NCBI GenBank assembly: GCA_019234815.1
Contig: JAFALA010000100.1
Location: 1-61,418 of the forward strand
DNA from: Burkholderiaceae bacterium
Lineage (GTDB): Bacteria; Pseudomonadota; Gammaproteobacteria; Burkholderiales; Burkholderiaceae_C
DNA: 61,418 bases
Direction of reading: 5' to 3'
The translations under genes and the position numbers were made by a program. The notes under the pieces were generated by a model. It was not told where the DNA came from. It saw only the letters and a list, made by a program, of their open reading frames with translations, and made no database searches. Shown piece by piece: positions 1 to 9,599 of this stretch (within the stretch, counting starts at the first letter, position 1; every line of letters starts with the position of its first letter).

Positions 1-150
1 GGAAATCGGCTGCCAGGGCATGAAATAGCCGCTCTGCAAGGGCCACAGCATGAAGTAGGGTTCGAACTGTGGCGCCAGGATGAACAGGCAGAACGCGCCC
101 ACGCAGGCGAGCATGAAGGCTTTGGTGATGGGGGGCGGGCTGACAAACAT
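1..150 (-). CDS. Rhomboid-family intramembrane serine protease, N-terminal 50 residues only
   Basis: Partial gene that starts at the ATG at 150-148 and runs leftward out of the window. The visible peptide opens MFVSPPPITKAFMLACVGAF, followed by a hydrophobic first membrane segment (about residues 10-27) and an FxPWQ-type segment. This matches the N-terminus of rhomboid proteases from Burkholderiales, as I remember the family. The catalytic GxSG and His regions lie outside the window, so activity cannot be judged. It is transcribed in the same direction as the tRNA upstream of it, with a terminator between them. The family call rests on a short stretch and is tentative. Confidence 0.6.
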   Translation of the reverse strand, partial: MFVSPPPITKAFMLACVGAFCLFILAPQFEPYFMLWPLQSGYFMPWQPIS

Positions 151-229
151 GGCGTGCTTGAAGTTGCGAGGGGCCTGTCGGCGCGAACGCGGGCAAGGCG
201 GCTAGAGTGTATGTGGTGTCAGGCGGGCG

Positions 230-254
230 AAAAAAAACCACCTGATGGTGGTTT
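230..254 (-). terminator. Intrinsic terminator after tRNA-Leu
   Basis: On the minus strand, aaaccacc and ggtggttt form a perfect 8-bp stem around a 4-nt loop (atca), followed directly by a run of T. It lies about 45 bp downstream of the tRNA 3' end and before the rhomboid gene, so it should end the tRNA transcript. Confidence 0.8.
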
Positions 255-300
255 CGCTTCAGACCACATTGCACTGTTCCGCAAGTCATTGATTGACCTT

Positions 301-385
301 TGGTGCCCGGGGTCGGACTCGAACCGACACGCCTTGCGGCGAGGGATTTTGAGTCCCTTGCGTCTACCGATTTCGCCACCCGGGC
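301..385 (-). tRNA. tRNA-Leu, anticodon CAA
   Basis: Reading the minus strand, an 85-nt cloverleaf starts GCCCGGGTGG and ends CCCGGGCACCA with the 3' CCA encoded. The acceptor stem pairs GCCCGGG with CCCGGGC. The anticodon loop is CTCAAAA, giving anticodon CAA (leucine, UUG codons). The long variable arm (class II) and the GGTTCGAGTCC T-arm are both visible, as expected of tRNA-Leu. Confidence 0.96.
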
Positions 386-507
386 GGAAATTCAGTGCTG
401 TAAAGCTGAAGCGTCGGATTATGCCATAGCTTTCCTGGCGCTCTTCGGATGAGGCGAAGCGGCCGGGGGGCCTGCAGAGCTGATTTGACGCTGCGACAAT
501 GGGCCCC

Positions 508-1419
508 ATGAGCACAAGACACTACATGAGCGTGGAAGACGCGATCGGCAATACGCCGCTGGTGCGTCTGCAGCGCATCCTGGGGCCGGAACTGGCGGCG
601 CGCGGCAACGTGCTGCTGGCCAAGCTGGAGGGCAACAACCCGGCCGGTTCGGTCAAGGACAGGCCCGCCATCAACATGATCCGGCGTGCCGAAGAGCGCG
701 GCGAGATCAAGCCGGGCGACACCCTGATCGAAGCCACTTCGGGCAACACCGGCATCGCGCTGGCCATGGCGGCGGCCATTCGCGGCTATCGCATGGTCTT
801 GATCATGCCGGAGGACCTGTCTATCGAACGCGCCCAGACCATGAAGGCCTTCGGCGCCGAACTGATCCTCACGCCGCGCTCGGGCGGCATGGAATATGCC
901 CGCGATCTGGCCGACAAGATGCAGCGTGAAGGCAAGGGCCGGGTGCTCGACCAGTTCGCCAACGAAGACAATCCGGCCGTGCACTTCGAGACGACCGGCC
1001 CTGAAATCTGGCGCGACACCGACGGGCAGATCACGCATTTCGTCAGCGCCATGGGGACGACCGGCACCATCACCGGGGTTTCGCGCTTTCTGAAGCAGAA
1101 GAATCCGGCCATCCGCATCGTGGGCGCCCAGCCCGCGGAAGGTTCGCGCATTCCCGGCATCCGCAAATGGCCCGAGGCCTATATGCCCAAGATCTACAGG
1201 CCGGAGGCGGTCGACGAACTGGTGCTGGTCGCGCAGTCGGATGCCGAGGACATGGCGCGCCGCATGGCGCGTGAGGAAGGCCTGTTTGCCGGCATTTCCG
1301 CAGCGGGCGCCTGCTGGGTCGCGGTCCAGCTGGCCCGTTCGCTCGAGAACGCGACCCTGGTGTTTGTGGTGTGCGACCGGGGCGATCGCTATCTGTCCAC
1401 CGGGGTGTTTCCGGCGTGA
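508..1419 (+). CDS. cysM: Cysteine synthase B (O-acetylserine sulfhydrylase B)
   Basis: PLP enzyme that makes cysteine from O-acetylserine, accepting sulfide or thiosulfate in the B-type. The 303-residue product matches the usual CysM length. The PLP lysine is K50 in NNPAGSVKDR. The TSGNTG phosphate-binding loop, the GTTGTITG loop and the C-terminal CDRGDRYLSTGVF ending are all CysM-like. A start 9 bp earlier (499) is possible; 508 was chosen because it gives a standard length. The next gene starts inside its stop codon (GTGA overlap), so the two are co-translated. With tusA two genes downstream it forms a small sulfur-metabolism group. Confidence 0.95.
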   Translation: MSTRHYMSVEDAIGNTPLVRLQRILGPELAARGNVLLAKLEGNNPAGSVKDRPAINMIRRAEERGEIKPGDTLIEATSGNTGIALAMAAAIRGYRMVLIMPEDLSIERAQTMKAFGAELILTPRSGGMEYARDLADKMQREGKGRVLDQFANEDNPAVHFETTGPEIWRDTDGQITHFVSAMGTTGTITGVSRFLKQKNPAIRIVGAQPAEGSRIPGIRKWPEAYMPKIYRPEAVDELVLVAQSDAEDMARRMAREEGLFAGISAAGACWVAVQLARSLENATLVFVVCDRGDRYLSTGVFPA

Positions 1420-1973
1420 GCCAGCCGACCTACCGTTTTTGCCCGCAATGCGCGGCGCCGCTGAGTTGGTTCACCCAGCTGGAAGATGGTGGGCACAAGG
1501 CGCGGCTGCGCTGCCAGGCATGTGAGTTCACGCACTGGAACAATCCCACGCCTGTCCTGGCAGCGGTGGTGGAATGCGTGGACCGCGAGGGACCGGTCCT
1601 GCTGGCGCGCAACGCGGCCTGGCCCGGGCGCTTCTTCGGTTTGATCACCGGATTCATGGAGGCGGGCGAGTCGCCGCAGGATGGCATTGCCCGCGAAGTA
1701 CTGGAGGAAACCGGCCTGCAGGCCGAGGTCAAGGACCTGATCGGCGTGTACGATTTCCAGCGCATGAACCAGGTCATCATTGCCTACCATGTGCAGGCGC
1801 ATGGCAATATCCAGCTTTCGCCCGAACTGGCGGAATACAAGCTGCTGCCGCCGCAGGACGTGATGTGCTGGCCTGCCGGGACCGGCCAAGCCCTGGCGCA
1901 ATGGCTGAGACGGCGGGGCATAGAGCCGCGCTGGATGGAATTTCCGAAACCGACCGAACCCGAAAAGCTATAG
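1416..1973 (+). CDS. NUDIX hydrolase with N-terminal zinc ribbon
   Basis: Hydrolase of nucleoside diphosphates linked to another moiety; the substrate is not identifiable from sequence. The 185-residue product (GTG start overlapping the cysM stop) has a CPQC...CQAC zinc-ribbon pair near the N-terminus, then a NUDIX box: GFMEAGE, then REVLEETGL, fitting Gx5Ex7REUxEExGU. The ribbon-plus-NUDIX layout recalls NADH pyrophosphatase (NudC), but the protein is shorter than classical NudC. The GTG is preferred over an in-frame ATG at 1371, because that start would lie deep inside cysM. Confidence 0.88.
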   Translation: MSQPTYRFCPQCAAPLSWFTQLEDGGHKARLRCQACEFTHWNNPTPVLAAVVECVDREGPVLLARNAAWPGRFFGLITGFMEAGESPQDGIAREVLEETGLQAEVKDLIGVYDFQRMNQVIIAYHVQAHGNIQLSPELAEYKLLPPQDVMCWPAGTGQALAQWLRRRGIEPRWMEFPKPTEPEKL

Positions 1974-1982
1974 CATTCCAAC

Positions 1983-2210
1983 ATGGATATTCACAAGGAA
2001 CTCGACACCCGCGGGCTCAACTGCCCCTTGCCCATCCTGAAGGCCAAGAAGGCCTTGGCGGATATGCAGAGCGGTGAGCTGTTGAAGGTGATCGCGACCG
2101 ATCCAGGTTCGATGCGCGACTTTCAGGCGTTTTCGCGCCAGACGGGCAACGAACTGGTGGAGCAGACCACGCAGGCCGACGAGTTCATCCATGTGCTGAA
2201 ACGCCGCTGA
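1983..2210 (+). CDS. tusA: TusA/SirA-family sulfurtransferase
   Basis: Small (75-residue) cytoplasmic sulfur carrier. The diagnostic CPLP motif, with the persulfide-bearing Cys14 in a GLNCPLPILKAKKAL context, is present, and the length is typical. TusA relays sulfur from a cysteine desulfurase to tRNA thiolation and other acceptors. It lies 9 bp after the NUDIX gene and probably shares its transcript with cysM. It converges with galU, leaving a 36-bp gap. Confidence 0.93.
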   Translation: MDIHKELDTRGLNCPLPILKAKKALADMQSGELLKVIATDPGSMRDFQAFSRQTGNELVEQTTQADEFIHVLKRR

Positions 2211-2246
2211 TGAAGCGCGGCAGAGAGGCGGTGCCAGCCGCCTTGC

Positions 2247-3113
2247 TCAGAGTTCCAGCGTCTTAAGGTAGGCACGGAACTCTGCACCGAGTTCCGGGTG
2301 CGCCAGCGCCAGCTCGACGTTGGCCTGCAGAAAGCCTTCCTTGCTGCCGCAGTCGTAGCGCTTGCCGTCGTAGCGGTAGGCAAACACTTTTTCGCGGCGC
2401 AGCAGGCCGGCAATGCCGTCGGTCAGCTGGATCTCGCCGCCCACGCCACGTGGCTGGTTGGCGATTTCGTGGAAGACACCAGGAGTCAGGATGTAGCGGC
2501 CGGCGACGCCCAGGCGCGACGGGGCTTGTTCGGGCGCCGGTTTTTCGACGATGCGGTTCACGTCCATCAGGGCATCGGTGACCGGCGTGCCGGCCACGAT
2601 GCCATAGCGGCGCGTGTGCTCGGCCGGCACCTCCTGCACCGCCAGGATGGAGGCGCGCCATTCGGAATATTGGTCGACCATCTGCTTGAGCACCGGCGGG
2701 GTGCCGACCATCAGGTCGTCGGCCAGCAGCACGGCAAAGGGTTCGTTGCCGATCAGGCGTTGGCCGCAAAGCACCGCATGGCCCAGGCCCAGCGCTTGCG
2801 ATTGCCGTACGTAGATGCACTCCATGTCGTCCGGCTTGACGCTGCGTACCACCTCGAGCAGCTCTTTCTTACCCGCCTGTTCAAGGGCTATCTCCAGCTC
2901 GAAAGTCATGTCAAAGTGGTCCTCGATGGGGCGCTTGTGGCGGCCCGTCACGAAGATCATTTCCCGGATGCCGGCGGCATAAGCCTCTTCCACCGCATAC
3001 TGGATGAGTGGCTTGTCCACCACCGGTAACATCTCCTTGGGCTGTGCCTTGGTGGCGGGCAGAAAACGCGTACCGAGACCTGCTACTGGAAATATGGCTT
3101 TGTTGACTTTCAT
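2247..3113 (-). CDS. galU: UTP-glucose-1-phosphate uridylyltransferase
   Basis: Makes UDP-glucose from UTP and glucose-1-phosphate, feeding LPS and exopolysaccharide synthesis. The 288-residue protein starts [19 protein letters not shown], with the nucleotide-binding [19 protein letters not shown] signature. It also has LADDLM (metal/nucleotide Asp), [10 protein letters not shown] and [12 protein letters not shown] segments. The start at 3113 was chosen over an upstream in-frame ATG at 3188 because the conserved N-terminus begins there. It is divergent from the following gene, with 98 bp between the starts. Confidence 0.95.
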   Translation of the reverse strand: MKVNKAIFPVAGLGTRFLPATKAQPKEMLPVVDKPLIQYAVEEAYAAGIREMIFVTGRHKRPIEDHFDMTFELEIALEQAGKKELLEVVRSVKPDDMECIYVRQSQALGLGHAVLCGQRLIGNEPFAVLLADDLMVGTPPVLKQMVDQYSEWRASILAVQEVPAEHTRRYGIVAGTPVTDALMDVNRIVEKPAPEQAPSRLGVAGRYILTPGVFHEIANQPRGVGGEIQLTDGIAGLLRREKVFAYRYDGKRYDCGSKEGFLQANVELALAHPELGAEFRAYLKTLEL

Positions 3114-3211
3114 GTGTGAGGCTATCCCAGGGAGTAGGGTGCAGATTGTGGCATGGCTGCCTGGCGGCGCCATGCGGTCGGGGTGCAAGTGAGGCGAGTG
3201 AGATTGGCAAG

Positions 3212-4177
3212 ATGCGGGTGTTGATTCTTGAACCCTTGGAGTCGGAAGTCATTCAATGGCTGTCTGACCGTCACGATGTGGTGGTGGCGCCCGAACTGGT
3301 CGGGCAGCCTGCCGCATTGGCCGAAGCCTTGGCGGGCGCGCAGGGGCTGATCGTGCCGCCTTCGCTGGCCGTGGATGCCCGCTTGCTGAAGGCCTCGCCG
3401 CAATTGCGGGTGGTCGGCCGGGTCAGCGCCGGCGCTGAAAATCTGCATCTGGAGGCCTGCCGGCAGGCCGGCGTGGAGATCGTGCGCTCCAACATGGCCA
3501 GCGCCAACGCCGAGGCCGAATTCATCGTCGGCGCCTTGCTGGCGCTATTGCGCCGGGTGCCCGTGCAAAGCAGCGACGGCCTCATGGTGGGTCGCGAACT
3601 GGGCTGCAGCACCGTGGGGTTGATCGGCATGAGCGCGTCCGCGCGGGTGCTGGGGCAATTGCTGCCCGTGTTCGGCACCCGGGTGCTGGGTTATGACCCC
3701 AGCCTGCATCCGACCGACCCGGTCTGGAGCCATTGGGGCGTTGATCCCGTGCCCATCAAGGAGTTGATGGAGCAGTCGGACGGCCTGTGCGTGCAGTTGC
3801 CGTATTTCCCGCGTTATCGAGGCCTGATGGGCGAGCGCGTGCTGGCCTTGGGCAAGCCGCAGCAGGTCCTGGTCAGCATTTCGCATTCGGCCATTTTTGA
3901 CGATGCCGCGCTGGCCGAAGCCTTGCGCTCGCAGCGCATCCTGGCTGCATGGCTGGACAGCGTGGAACCCGGCTTGCTGGAACCGGGCCATCCGCTGCAT
4001 GGTGCGGAGGGCTTGCAGGTCACGCCCAGGCTGGCCAGCACCACGCGCGAGTCGCGCGCGCGCGCCGCATGGACGGTCGCCAAGCGCGTGGACGAGGTGC
4101 TGACGAGCGGGGGGACCGCCGCTGCAGCTGCAGCGGCGTTGCCCTCGGGCTTCGCGCAGCTGCCCGTGCTGGAGTGA
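3212..4177 (+). CDS. D-2-hydroxyacid dehydrogenase-like protein with catalytic residues missing
   Basis: The 321-residue protein has the overall layout of the 3-phosphoglycerate dehydrogenase/D-2-hydroxyacid dehydrogenase family: catalytic half, NAD-binding half, and a C-terminal TPxxAS segment. The expected active-site Arg is replaced by His225 (SISHSA where NxARG/SRG is usual). The catalytic His of TPHxAS is Arg273 (TPRLAS), while the partnering Glu (E252) remains. The Rossmann glycine motif is also degraded (GLIGMSASA at 136-144 in place of GxGxxG). I infer that it is not a normal dehydrogenase and may bind a ligand or have lost function. The frame is intact and codon use is like its neighbours. 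Start 3212 gives the [10 protein letters not shown]-terminus. Confidence 0.75.
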   Translation: MRVLILEPLESEVIQWLSDRHDVVVAPELVGQPAALAEALAGAQGLIVPPSLAVDARLLKASPQLRVVGRVSAGAENLHLEACRQAGVEIVRSNMASANAEAEFIVGALLALLRRVPVQSSDGLMVGRELGCSTVGLIGMSASARVLGQLLPVFGTRVLGYDPSLHPTDPVWSHWGVDPVPIKELMEQSDGLCVQLPYFPRYRGLMGERVLALGKPQQVLVSISHSAIFDDAALAEALRSQRILAAWLDSVEPGLLEPGHPLHGAEGLQVTPRLASTTRESRARAAWTVAKRVDEVLTSGGTAAAAAAALPSGFAQLPVLE

Positions 4178-4199
4178 GCCGCTTGTAAGCCAGTCAGCT

Positions 4200-7061
4200 T
4201 CAGCCCAGCCGGGCCAACTGCTCGCGCAGGCGCTCCAGCGTGGCGCTGAAATCGGTCACGCGCTGTTTTTCCTGTTCGACCACCGCGGCGGGCGCGCGGG
4301 CCACGAAGCTTTCATTGCCGAGCTTGGCGTTGGCCTTGCCGATCTCGCCTTCCAACCGGGCGATTTCCTTGCCCAGCCGGGCTTTTTCGGCCTCGACGTC
4401 GATCTCGACCTTGAGCGCCAGGCGCGTGTCGCCGTGCACCAGGACCGGCGAGGTGGCGCTTTGGCGCGTGAACTCGGCCTCGTCATCGAGGACCTGCACG
4501 TCGGAGAGCTTGGCCAGGGTCTTCAGCAGGGCGGCCGCTTCCTTGATGAAGCCGGTGTCGCCGCCCACCAGCAGCGGCACGCGCTCGGCGGGCGACAGGT
4601 TCATTTCGCTGCGCAGGCTGCGGCAGGTGCCCACCACGGACTTGAGGCTCTGGACCCAGGCGTCGGCCCGGGCGTCGATGCGCTCAAGTTGCGCCGCCGG
4701 GTAGGGCGCGTTGACCAGATAGGCTTCCGTCCCGACCGCCTTGCGTCCGGCGATCGGCGCGACCGTCTGCCACAGCTCTTCGGTGATGAAGGGCGCCACC
4801 GGGTGCAACAGGCGCAGGATGGTTTCCAGCACGCGGATCAAGGTGCGGCGGGTGGCGCGCGCAGCGGCTTCAACGCCGGCGTCCTTGGCCGATTGCAGCT
4901 GCACCTTGGCGATTTCGAGGTACCAGTCGCAATATTCGTCCCACACGAAGGTGTAGATCGCATTGGCGACGTTATCGAGACGGTAGTCTGCAAAACCTTG
5001 CGCCACGGCGGCTTCTACGCGCTGCAGCTCGCTGACGATCCAGCGGTCCGCCTGGCTGAAGTGCAGGTATTGCTGCGCGGCGCATTCCTCTTTGCTCAGC
5101 TCTTTCAGGCCGCAGTCCTGGCCTTCGACGTTCATTAGCACGAAGCGGGTGGCGTTCCAGAGCTTGTTGCAGAAGTTGCGGTAGCCCTCGCAGCGTTTGG
5201 AGTCGAAATTGATGTTGCGGCCCAGCGTTGCCAGCGAGGCGAAGGTGAAGCGCAGCGCGTCGGCGCCGAAACCGGGGATGCCGTCCGGGAACTCCTTCTC
5301 GGTGGCCTTGCGCACCTTGGGCGCCGTTTCGGGGCGGCGCAGGCCGGTGGTGCGCTTGTCCAGCAGGGGCCCGAGCTCGATGCCGTCGATCAGGTCGACG
5401 GGATCCAGCACATTGCCTTCGGACTTGCTCATCTTCTGGCCCTGCGAGTCGCGCACCAGGCCGTGGATGTAGACGTGCTTGAACGGCACCTTGCCGGTGA
5501 AGTGTGTGGTCATCATGATCATCCGGGCGACCCAGAAGAAGATGATGTCGTAGCCGGTCACCAGCACGGAGGAGGGCAGGAACAGGTCTTGCTCCAGGGT
5601 CTTCCCGGGCCAGCCCAGGGTCGAGAAGGGCACCAGGGCGCTGGAGTACCAGGTGTCGAGCACGTCCTCGTCGCGGGTCAGCGGGCCGGTGTAGCCGGCG
5701 GCGGCGGCCTTCTCCCGGGCCTGCGCCTCATCGCGGGCCACGAACAGCTCGCCGCCGGTGCCGTACCAGGCCGGGATCTGGTGGCCCCACCAGAGCTGGC
5801 GCGAGATGCACCAGTCCTGGATGTTGCCCATCCAGTGGTTGTAGGTGTTGACCCACTGCTCGGGGTAGAACTTGACCGCGCCCGACGCGACGGCGTCCAC
5901 GGCCTTGGCGGCAATGCTCTTGCCATTGGCGTCAGGCTTGTTCATGGCGATGAACCACTGATCGGTCAGCATCGGTTCCACCACCTGGCCGGTGCGGGTG
6001 CAGATCGGCAGCATGTATTTGTGCGGCTTGATCTCGATCACATAGTCCTGCGCTTGCAGGTCGGCCAGAAACGCCTTGCGCGCCTCGTAGCGGTCCATCC
6101 CCTGGTATTTTTTGGGACCGTTTTCGTTGACGTGCGCGTCCAGCGTGAAGATGGTGATGAGCGGCAGCTGGTGGCGCTGCGCGCAGGCGTAGTCGTTGAA
6201 ATCGTGCGCGCCGGTGATCTTGACGCAGCCGGAGCCGAATTCACGGTCCACGAAATCGTCGGCGATGATGGGGATGTTGCGCTCGCACAGCGGCAGTTGT
6301 ACCCATTTGCCGACCAGGTGCTTGTATCGTTCGTCCTCCGGGTGCACCGCCAGCGCGCCGTCGGCCATCATGGTTTCGGGACGGGTGGTGGCGATCGTCA
6401 TGCCGCGCTGGGCCGCGCCGTCAATGGTTTGCGGGCCGTCGACGAAGGGGTAGCAGATGTAGTGCATCTTGCCTTCCGATTCGACGTTTTCCACCTCCAG
6501 GTCGGACACGGCGGACATCAGCACCGGATCCCAGTTCACCAAGCGCTTGCCGCGGTAGATCAACCCTTGTTCGTACAGCTGCACGAAGGTCTCGGTGACG
6601 GTCCGGGACAGCTGCTCGTCCATCGTGAAGTACTCGCGACTCCAGTCCACGCTGGCGCCCATGCGGCGCATTTGCGTGGTGATGGTGTTGCCGGACTGCT
6701 CCTTCCATTCCCACGCGCGGGCGACGAAGTTCTTGCGGCCCAAGTCGTGCCGGCTCACTCCCTGGCTCTGCAACTGGCGCTCGACCACGATCTGCGTGGC
6801 GATGCCGGCATGGTCGGTGCCGGGAATCCATAGCGTGTTCTGGCCGCGCATGCGGTGGTAGCGCGTCAACGAGTCCATGATGGTCTGGTTGAAGGCGTGG
6901 CCCATGTGCAGGGTGCCGGTCACATTGGGCGGCGGCAGTTGGATGCTGAAGGATTCGCGCTGCGGGTCCAGCGTCGGCTTGTACAGGCCCTTTTGCTCCC
7001 ACAGGGGGCCCCAATGGGCTTCGAGGGCGGCGGGTTCAAAGGACTTGGCAAGTTCGGTCAT
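4200..7061 (-). CDS. valS: Valyl-tRNA synthetase
   Basis: Class I aminoacyl-tRNA synthetase charging tRNA-Val. The 953-residue length is normal for bacterial ValRS. The HIGH signature appears as HMGH (residues 52-55) after PPPNVTGTL, and KMSKS is at 543-547. The CP1 editing domain lies between them, and a C-terminal coiled-coil arm ([19 protein letters not shown]...) is visible in the last 90 residues, as expected for ValRS. The start at 7061 ([10 protein letters not shown]) is preferred to an in-frame ATG 36 bp upstream. It converges with the dehydrogenase-like gene. Confidence 0.97.
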   Translation of the reverse strand: MTELAKSFEPAALEAHWGPLWEQKGLYKPTLDPQRESFSIQLPPPNVTGTLHMGHAFNQTIMDSLTRYHRMRGQNTLWIPGTDHAGIATQIVVERQLQSQGVSRHDLGRKNFVARAWEWKEQSGNTITTQMRRMGASVDWSREYFTMDEQLSRTVTETFVQLYEQGLIYRGKRLVNWDPVLMSAVSDLEVENVESEGKMHYICYPFVDGPQTIDGAAQRGMTIATTRPETMMADGALAVHPEDERYKHLVGKWVQLPLCERNIPIIADDFVDREFGSGCVKITGAHDFNDYACAQRHQLPLITIFTLDAHVNENGPKKYQGMDRYEARKAFLADLQAQDYVIEIKPHKYMLPICTRTGQVVEPMLTDQWFIAMNKPDANGKSIAAKAVDAVASGAVKFYPEQWVNTYNHWMGNIQDWCISRQLWWGHQIPAWYGTGGELFVARDEAQAREKAAAAGYTGPLTRDEDVLDTWYSSALVPFSTLGWPGKTLEQDLFLPSSVLVTGYDIIFFWVARMIMMTTHFTGKVPFKHVYIHGLVRDSQGQKMSKSEGNVLDPVDLIDGIELGPLLDKRTTGLRRPETAPKVRKATEKEFPDGIPGFGADALRFTFASLATLGRNINFDSKRCEGYRNFCNKLWNATRFVLMNVEGQDCGLKELSKEECAAQQYLHFSQADRWIVSELQRVEAAVAQGFADYRLDNVANAIYTFVWDEYCDWYLEIAKVQLQSAKDAGVEAAARATRRTLIRVLETILRLLHPVAPFITEELWQTVAPIAGRKAVGTEAYLVNAPYPAAQLERIDARADAWVQSLKSVVGTCRSLRSEMNLSPAERVPLLVGGDTGFIKEAAALLKTLAKLSDVQVLDDEAEFTRQSATSPVLVHGDTRLALKVEIDVEAEKARLGKEIARLEGEIGKANAKLGNESFVARAPAAVVEQEKQRVTDFSATLERLREQLARLG

Positions 7062-7163
7062 GGCGGCAAAGGACTCATTCACGGCGCCGGAGCGCACCGA
7101 ACAAAATTCGGCGGCGTTCCGGGCGAGGTCAGATCGGATGGAGGTGGGATTGTAGGGGGAGGG

Positions 7164-8141
7164 TTACATGAACAGATGTTCCCCCGCGTTCTCTCCGCCT
7201 AGCACCACGTAGTTCACCTTGCGCAGATCAGCCAGGGTCTTGCCGCCAGCGTAGGAGATCGAGCTTTGCAGGTCTTCCTGCATCTCGCGCAGGGTGTCGC
7301 CAAGCTTGCCCTTGACGGGCTCCAGGATGCGCTTGCCCTCGACGTGCTTGTACTCGCCCTTGTTGAAATCGCTGGCCGAGCCGTAGTACTCCTTGTAGAG
7401 CTTGCCGTCGACCTCGACGGTCTGGCCGGGCGACTCCTCGTGGCCGGCAAACAGCGAGCCGACCATCACCATCGAGGCGCCGAAGCGCACGCTCTTGGCG
7501 ATGTCGCCGTGGTGGCGGATGCCGCCGTCGGCGATGATGGGCTTGGTGGCGACGCGCGCGCACCACTTCAGGGCCGACAGTTGCCAGCCGCCGGTGCCGA
7601 ACCCGGTCTTCAGCCGGGTGATGCAGACCTTGCCGGGCCCGATGCCGACCTTGGTGGCGTCGGCGCCCCAGTTCTCCAGGTCGATCACGCCCTCGGGCGT
7701 ACCCACATTGCCGGCGATCACGAAGGTGTCGGGCAGCTTGTGCTTGATGTGGTGGATCATGCGCTGCACGCTGTCGGCATGGCCGTGGGCGATGTCGATG
7801 GTGATGTAGTCGGCACCGACGCCATCAGCCGCCAGGCGGTCGATCACGGCGTAGTCTTCGGCCTTGACGCCGGAGCTGATCGAGACGAACAGGCCCTTGT
7901 CGCGCATGGCGCGCGCGTAGGCCACATTGTCCAGGTCGAAACGGTGCATCACGTAGAAGTAGCCGTCGGCTGCCAGGGTTTCGGTGATGGGTTCGTCCAG
8001 CACCGTTTTCATGTTGGCAGGCACGACCGGCAGCTTGAAGCGGCGCGGGCCGAATTCGATCGAGGTGTCGCATTCGCTGCGGCTGTCCACGCGGCACTTG
8101 CGAGGCAGCAGCAGGATGTTGTCGTAGTCAAAAATTTCCAT
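7164..8141 (-). CDS. guaC: GMP reductase
   Basis: NADPH-dependent conversion of GMP to IMP plus ammonia in purine salvage. The 325-residue protein belongs to the IMPDH/GMPR barrel family. The catalytic Cys is C173 in [11 protein letters not shown]. The N-terminus ([23 protein letters not shown]) and the absence of a CBS insert mark GMP reductase rather than IMP dehydrogenase, and the YFYVMHRFD segment is typical of the Firmicutes-like GuaC type. The start at 8141 was chosen because the conserved N-terminus begins there; the longer in-frame extension is not conserved-looking. Confidence 0.93.
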   Translation of the reverse strand: MEIFDYDNILLLPRKCRVDSRSECDTSIEFGPRRFKLPVVPANMKTVLDEPITETLAADGYFYVMHRFDLDNVAYARAMRDKGLFVSISSGVKAEDYAVIDRLAADGVGADYITIDIAHGHADSVQRMIHHIKHKLPDTFVIAGNVGTPEGVIDLENWGADATKVGIGPGKVCITRLKTGFGTGGWQLSALKWCARVATKPIIADGGIRHHGDIAKSVRFGASMVMVGSLFAGHEESPGQTVEVDGKLYKEYYGSASDFNKGEYKHVEGKRILEPVKGKLGDTLREMQEDLQSSISYAGGKTLADLRKVNYVVLGGENAGEHLFM

Positions 8142-8457
8142 GATGTCCAAGTTCGCAAATTGGGGTGCGTTGCGCGCAGTGCACCGCCAGGGCTGCGAGC
8201 GCTTGACTTGGAAATCCGGCAAAAAAACCGGACGCCAAAATTTGGGCCCGGTGATTGATTCTACGCCGATCCGGATACTTTGATTTTTTGCGGGCAAGCG
8301 CTGATGGTGGATGGATTGCCGGTCGCTAAAATCGTCGTTTACTCAGCGCTGAGGGCGGTGGTCCTGTCCGGAACAGGGCGTCGTTTCAGCGTCATCAATT
8401 CATCAACCCGCGACGGCTCACGTGTTCACGCGAGCTGCTATGGGATCAGGAAACTTC
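8142..8457. promoter_or_regulatory. Divergent intergenic region, guaC / fabH-like
   Basis: A 316-bp stretch between two divergently transcribed genes, so it should carry both promoters. I see no convincing -35/-10 pair. It holds only short hairpins (for example cctgt-ccgga-acagg near 8361) and I recognise no known riboswitch. A RBS-like aggaaa precedes the ATG at 8458. No coding sequence is supported here. Confidence 0.4.
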
Positions 8458-9579
8458 ATGCGCTCAGTCGTCATCAGCGGCACCGGTCTGTACCAACCTC
8501 CCTTCACGATCACCAACGCCGAACTGGTTGAATCCTTCAACCGCTATGTGGATCTTCAAAATGCCCAGCATGCCGAGGCGATCGCCGCCGGCGAGCGTGC
8601 GCCGCTGGTGCATTCCAGCGTCGAGTTCATCGAAAAGGCCTCGGGCATCAAGCAGCGCTATGTGCTGGACAAGGCGGGTGTGCTGGACCCCACGCGCATG
8701 TATCCGCGTCTGACCGAACGGCCCGATGGCGAACTCTCGCTGATGGCCGAGATCGCGGTGGATGCGGCGCGCCAGGCCCTGGCCGCGGCCGGCAAGACAG
8801 GCGCCGACGTCGACGCCGTCTATTGCGCCGCTGCCAACATGCAGCGCGCCTACCCGGCGATGGCGGTCGAGATCCAGCAGGCGCTGGGCGCCAAGGGCTA
8901 TGGCTTCGACATGAACGTGGCTTGCTCGTCGGCCACCTTCGCCATCGAGCAGGCGGTCAACGCGGTGCGTTGCGGCTCGGCCCAATGCGTGCTGGTGGTG
9001 AACCCGGAAATCACCTCGGCCCACCTGGAGTGGAAGGACCGCGACTGCCACTTCATCTTTGGCGATGTCTGCACCGCCGTGCTGATCGAGGCGGCCGACA
9101 CCTGCACGGCACCCGAGCGCTGGGAGGTGCTGGGCACCAAGCTGGTGACGCAGTTCTCCAACGCGATCCGCAACAACTTCGGATTCCTGAACCGCAGCGA
9201 AGATTCCGACCCGAATGCGCGCGACAAGACCTTCAGGCAGGAAGGCCGCAAGGTGTTCAAGGAGGTCGTGCCCATGGCCGCGGCGCACATCGAGGCGCAC
9301 CTCGGCAGTCTGCAGATGGCGCCGACCGACGTGTCGCGCTACTGGCTGCACCAGGCCAACCTGGGCATGAATCAACTCATCATCAAGAAGCTGGTCGGCG
9401 GCGAAGTGGGCGGCGACGTGGCGCCGCTGATCCTGGACGAGTTCGCCAACACCGCTTCGGCCGGCTCGGTGATCGCCTTCCATAAGCACCGTCAGGGCCT
9501 GAGCGCTGGCGAATTGGGCGTGATCTGCTCGTTCGGCGCCGGCTATTCGATCGGCAGCGTGGTCGTGAAAAAGCAGTGA
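8458..9579 (+). CDS. 3-oxoacyl-ACP synthase III-like protein (FabH-related)
   Basis: Thiolase-fold condensing enzyme of 373 residues, about 50 longer than classical FabH. The Cys-His-Asn triad is readable: C156 (NVACSSAT), H298 (WLHQAN) and N331 (NTASAGS). The family therefore looks active, condensing an acyl-CoA primer with malonyl-ACP. Its length and MRSVVISGTGLY opening resemble the FabH-like enzymes of Pseudomonas (PA3286 type) that recycle medium-chain acyl-CoA into fatty-acid synthesis; that subgroup assignment is from memory and is inference. It stands alone, not in a fab cluster, and converges on the PBP gene with a 20-bp gap. Confidence 0.85.
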   Translation: MRSVVISGTGLYQPPFTITNAELVESFNRYVDLQNAQHAEAIAAGERAPLVHSSVEFIEKASGIKQRYVLDKAGVLDPTRMYPRLTERPDGELSLMAEIAVDAARQALAAAGKTGADVDAVYCAAANMQRAYPAMAVEIQQALGAKGYGFDMNVACSSATFAIEQAVNAVRCGSAQCVLVVNPEITSAHLEWKDRDCHFIFGDVCTAVLIEAADTCTAPERWEVLGTKLVTQFSNAIRNNFGFLNRSEDSDPNARDKTFRQEGRKVFKEVVPMAAAHIEAHLGSLQMAPTDVSRYWLHQANLGMNQLIIKKLVGGEVGGDVAPLILDEFANTASAGSVIAFHKHRQGLSAGELGVICSFGAGYSIGSVVVKKQ

Positions 9580-9599
9580 GCCGCTGGTCGTTCAGCGCT

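Noticed and set aside
5463..6833. 456-codon plus-strand frame opposite valS
   Set aside because: Antisense to conserved ValRS; no recognisable domain.
8142..8457. Purine riboswitch upstream of guaC
   Set aside because: I could not find the conserved three-way junction elements; only short unrelated hairpins are present.
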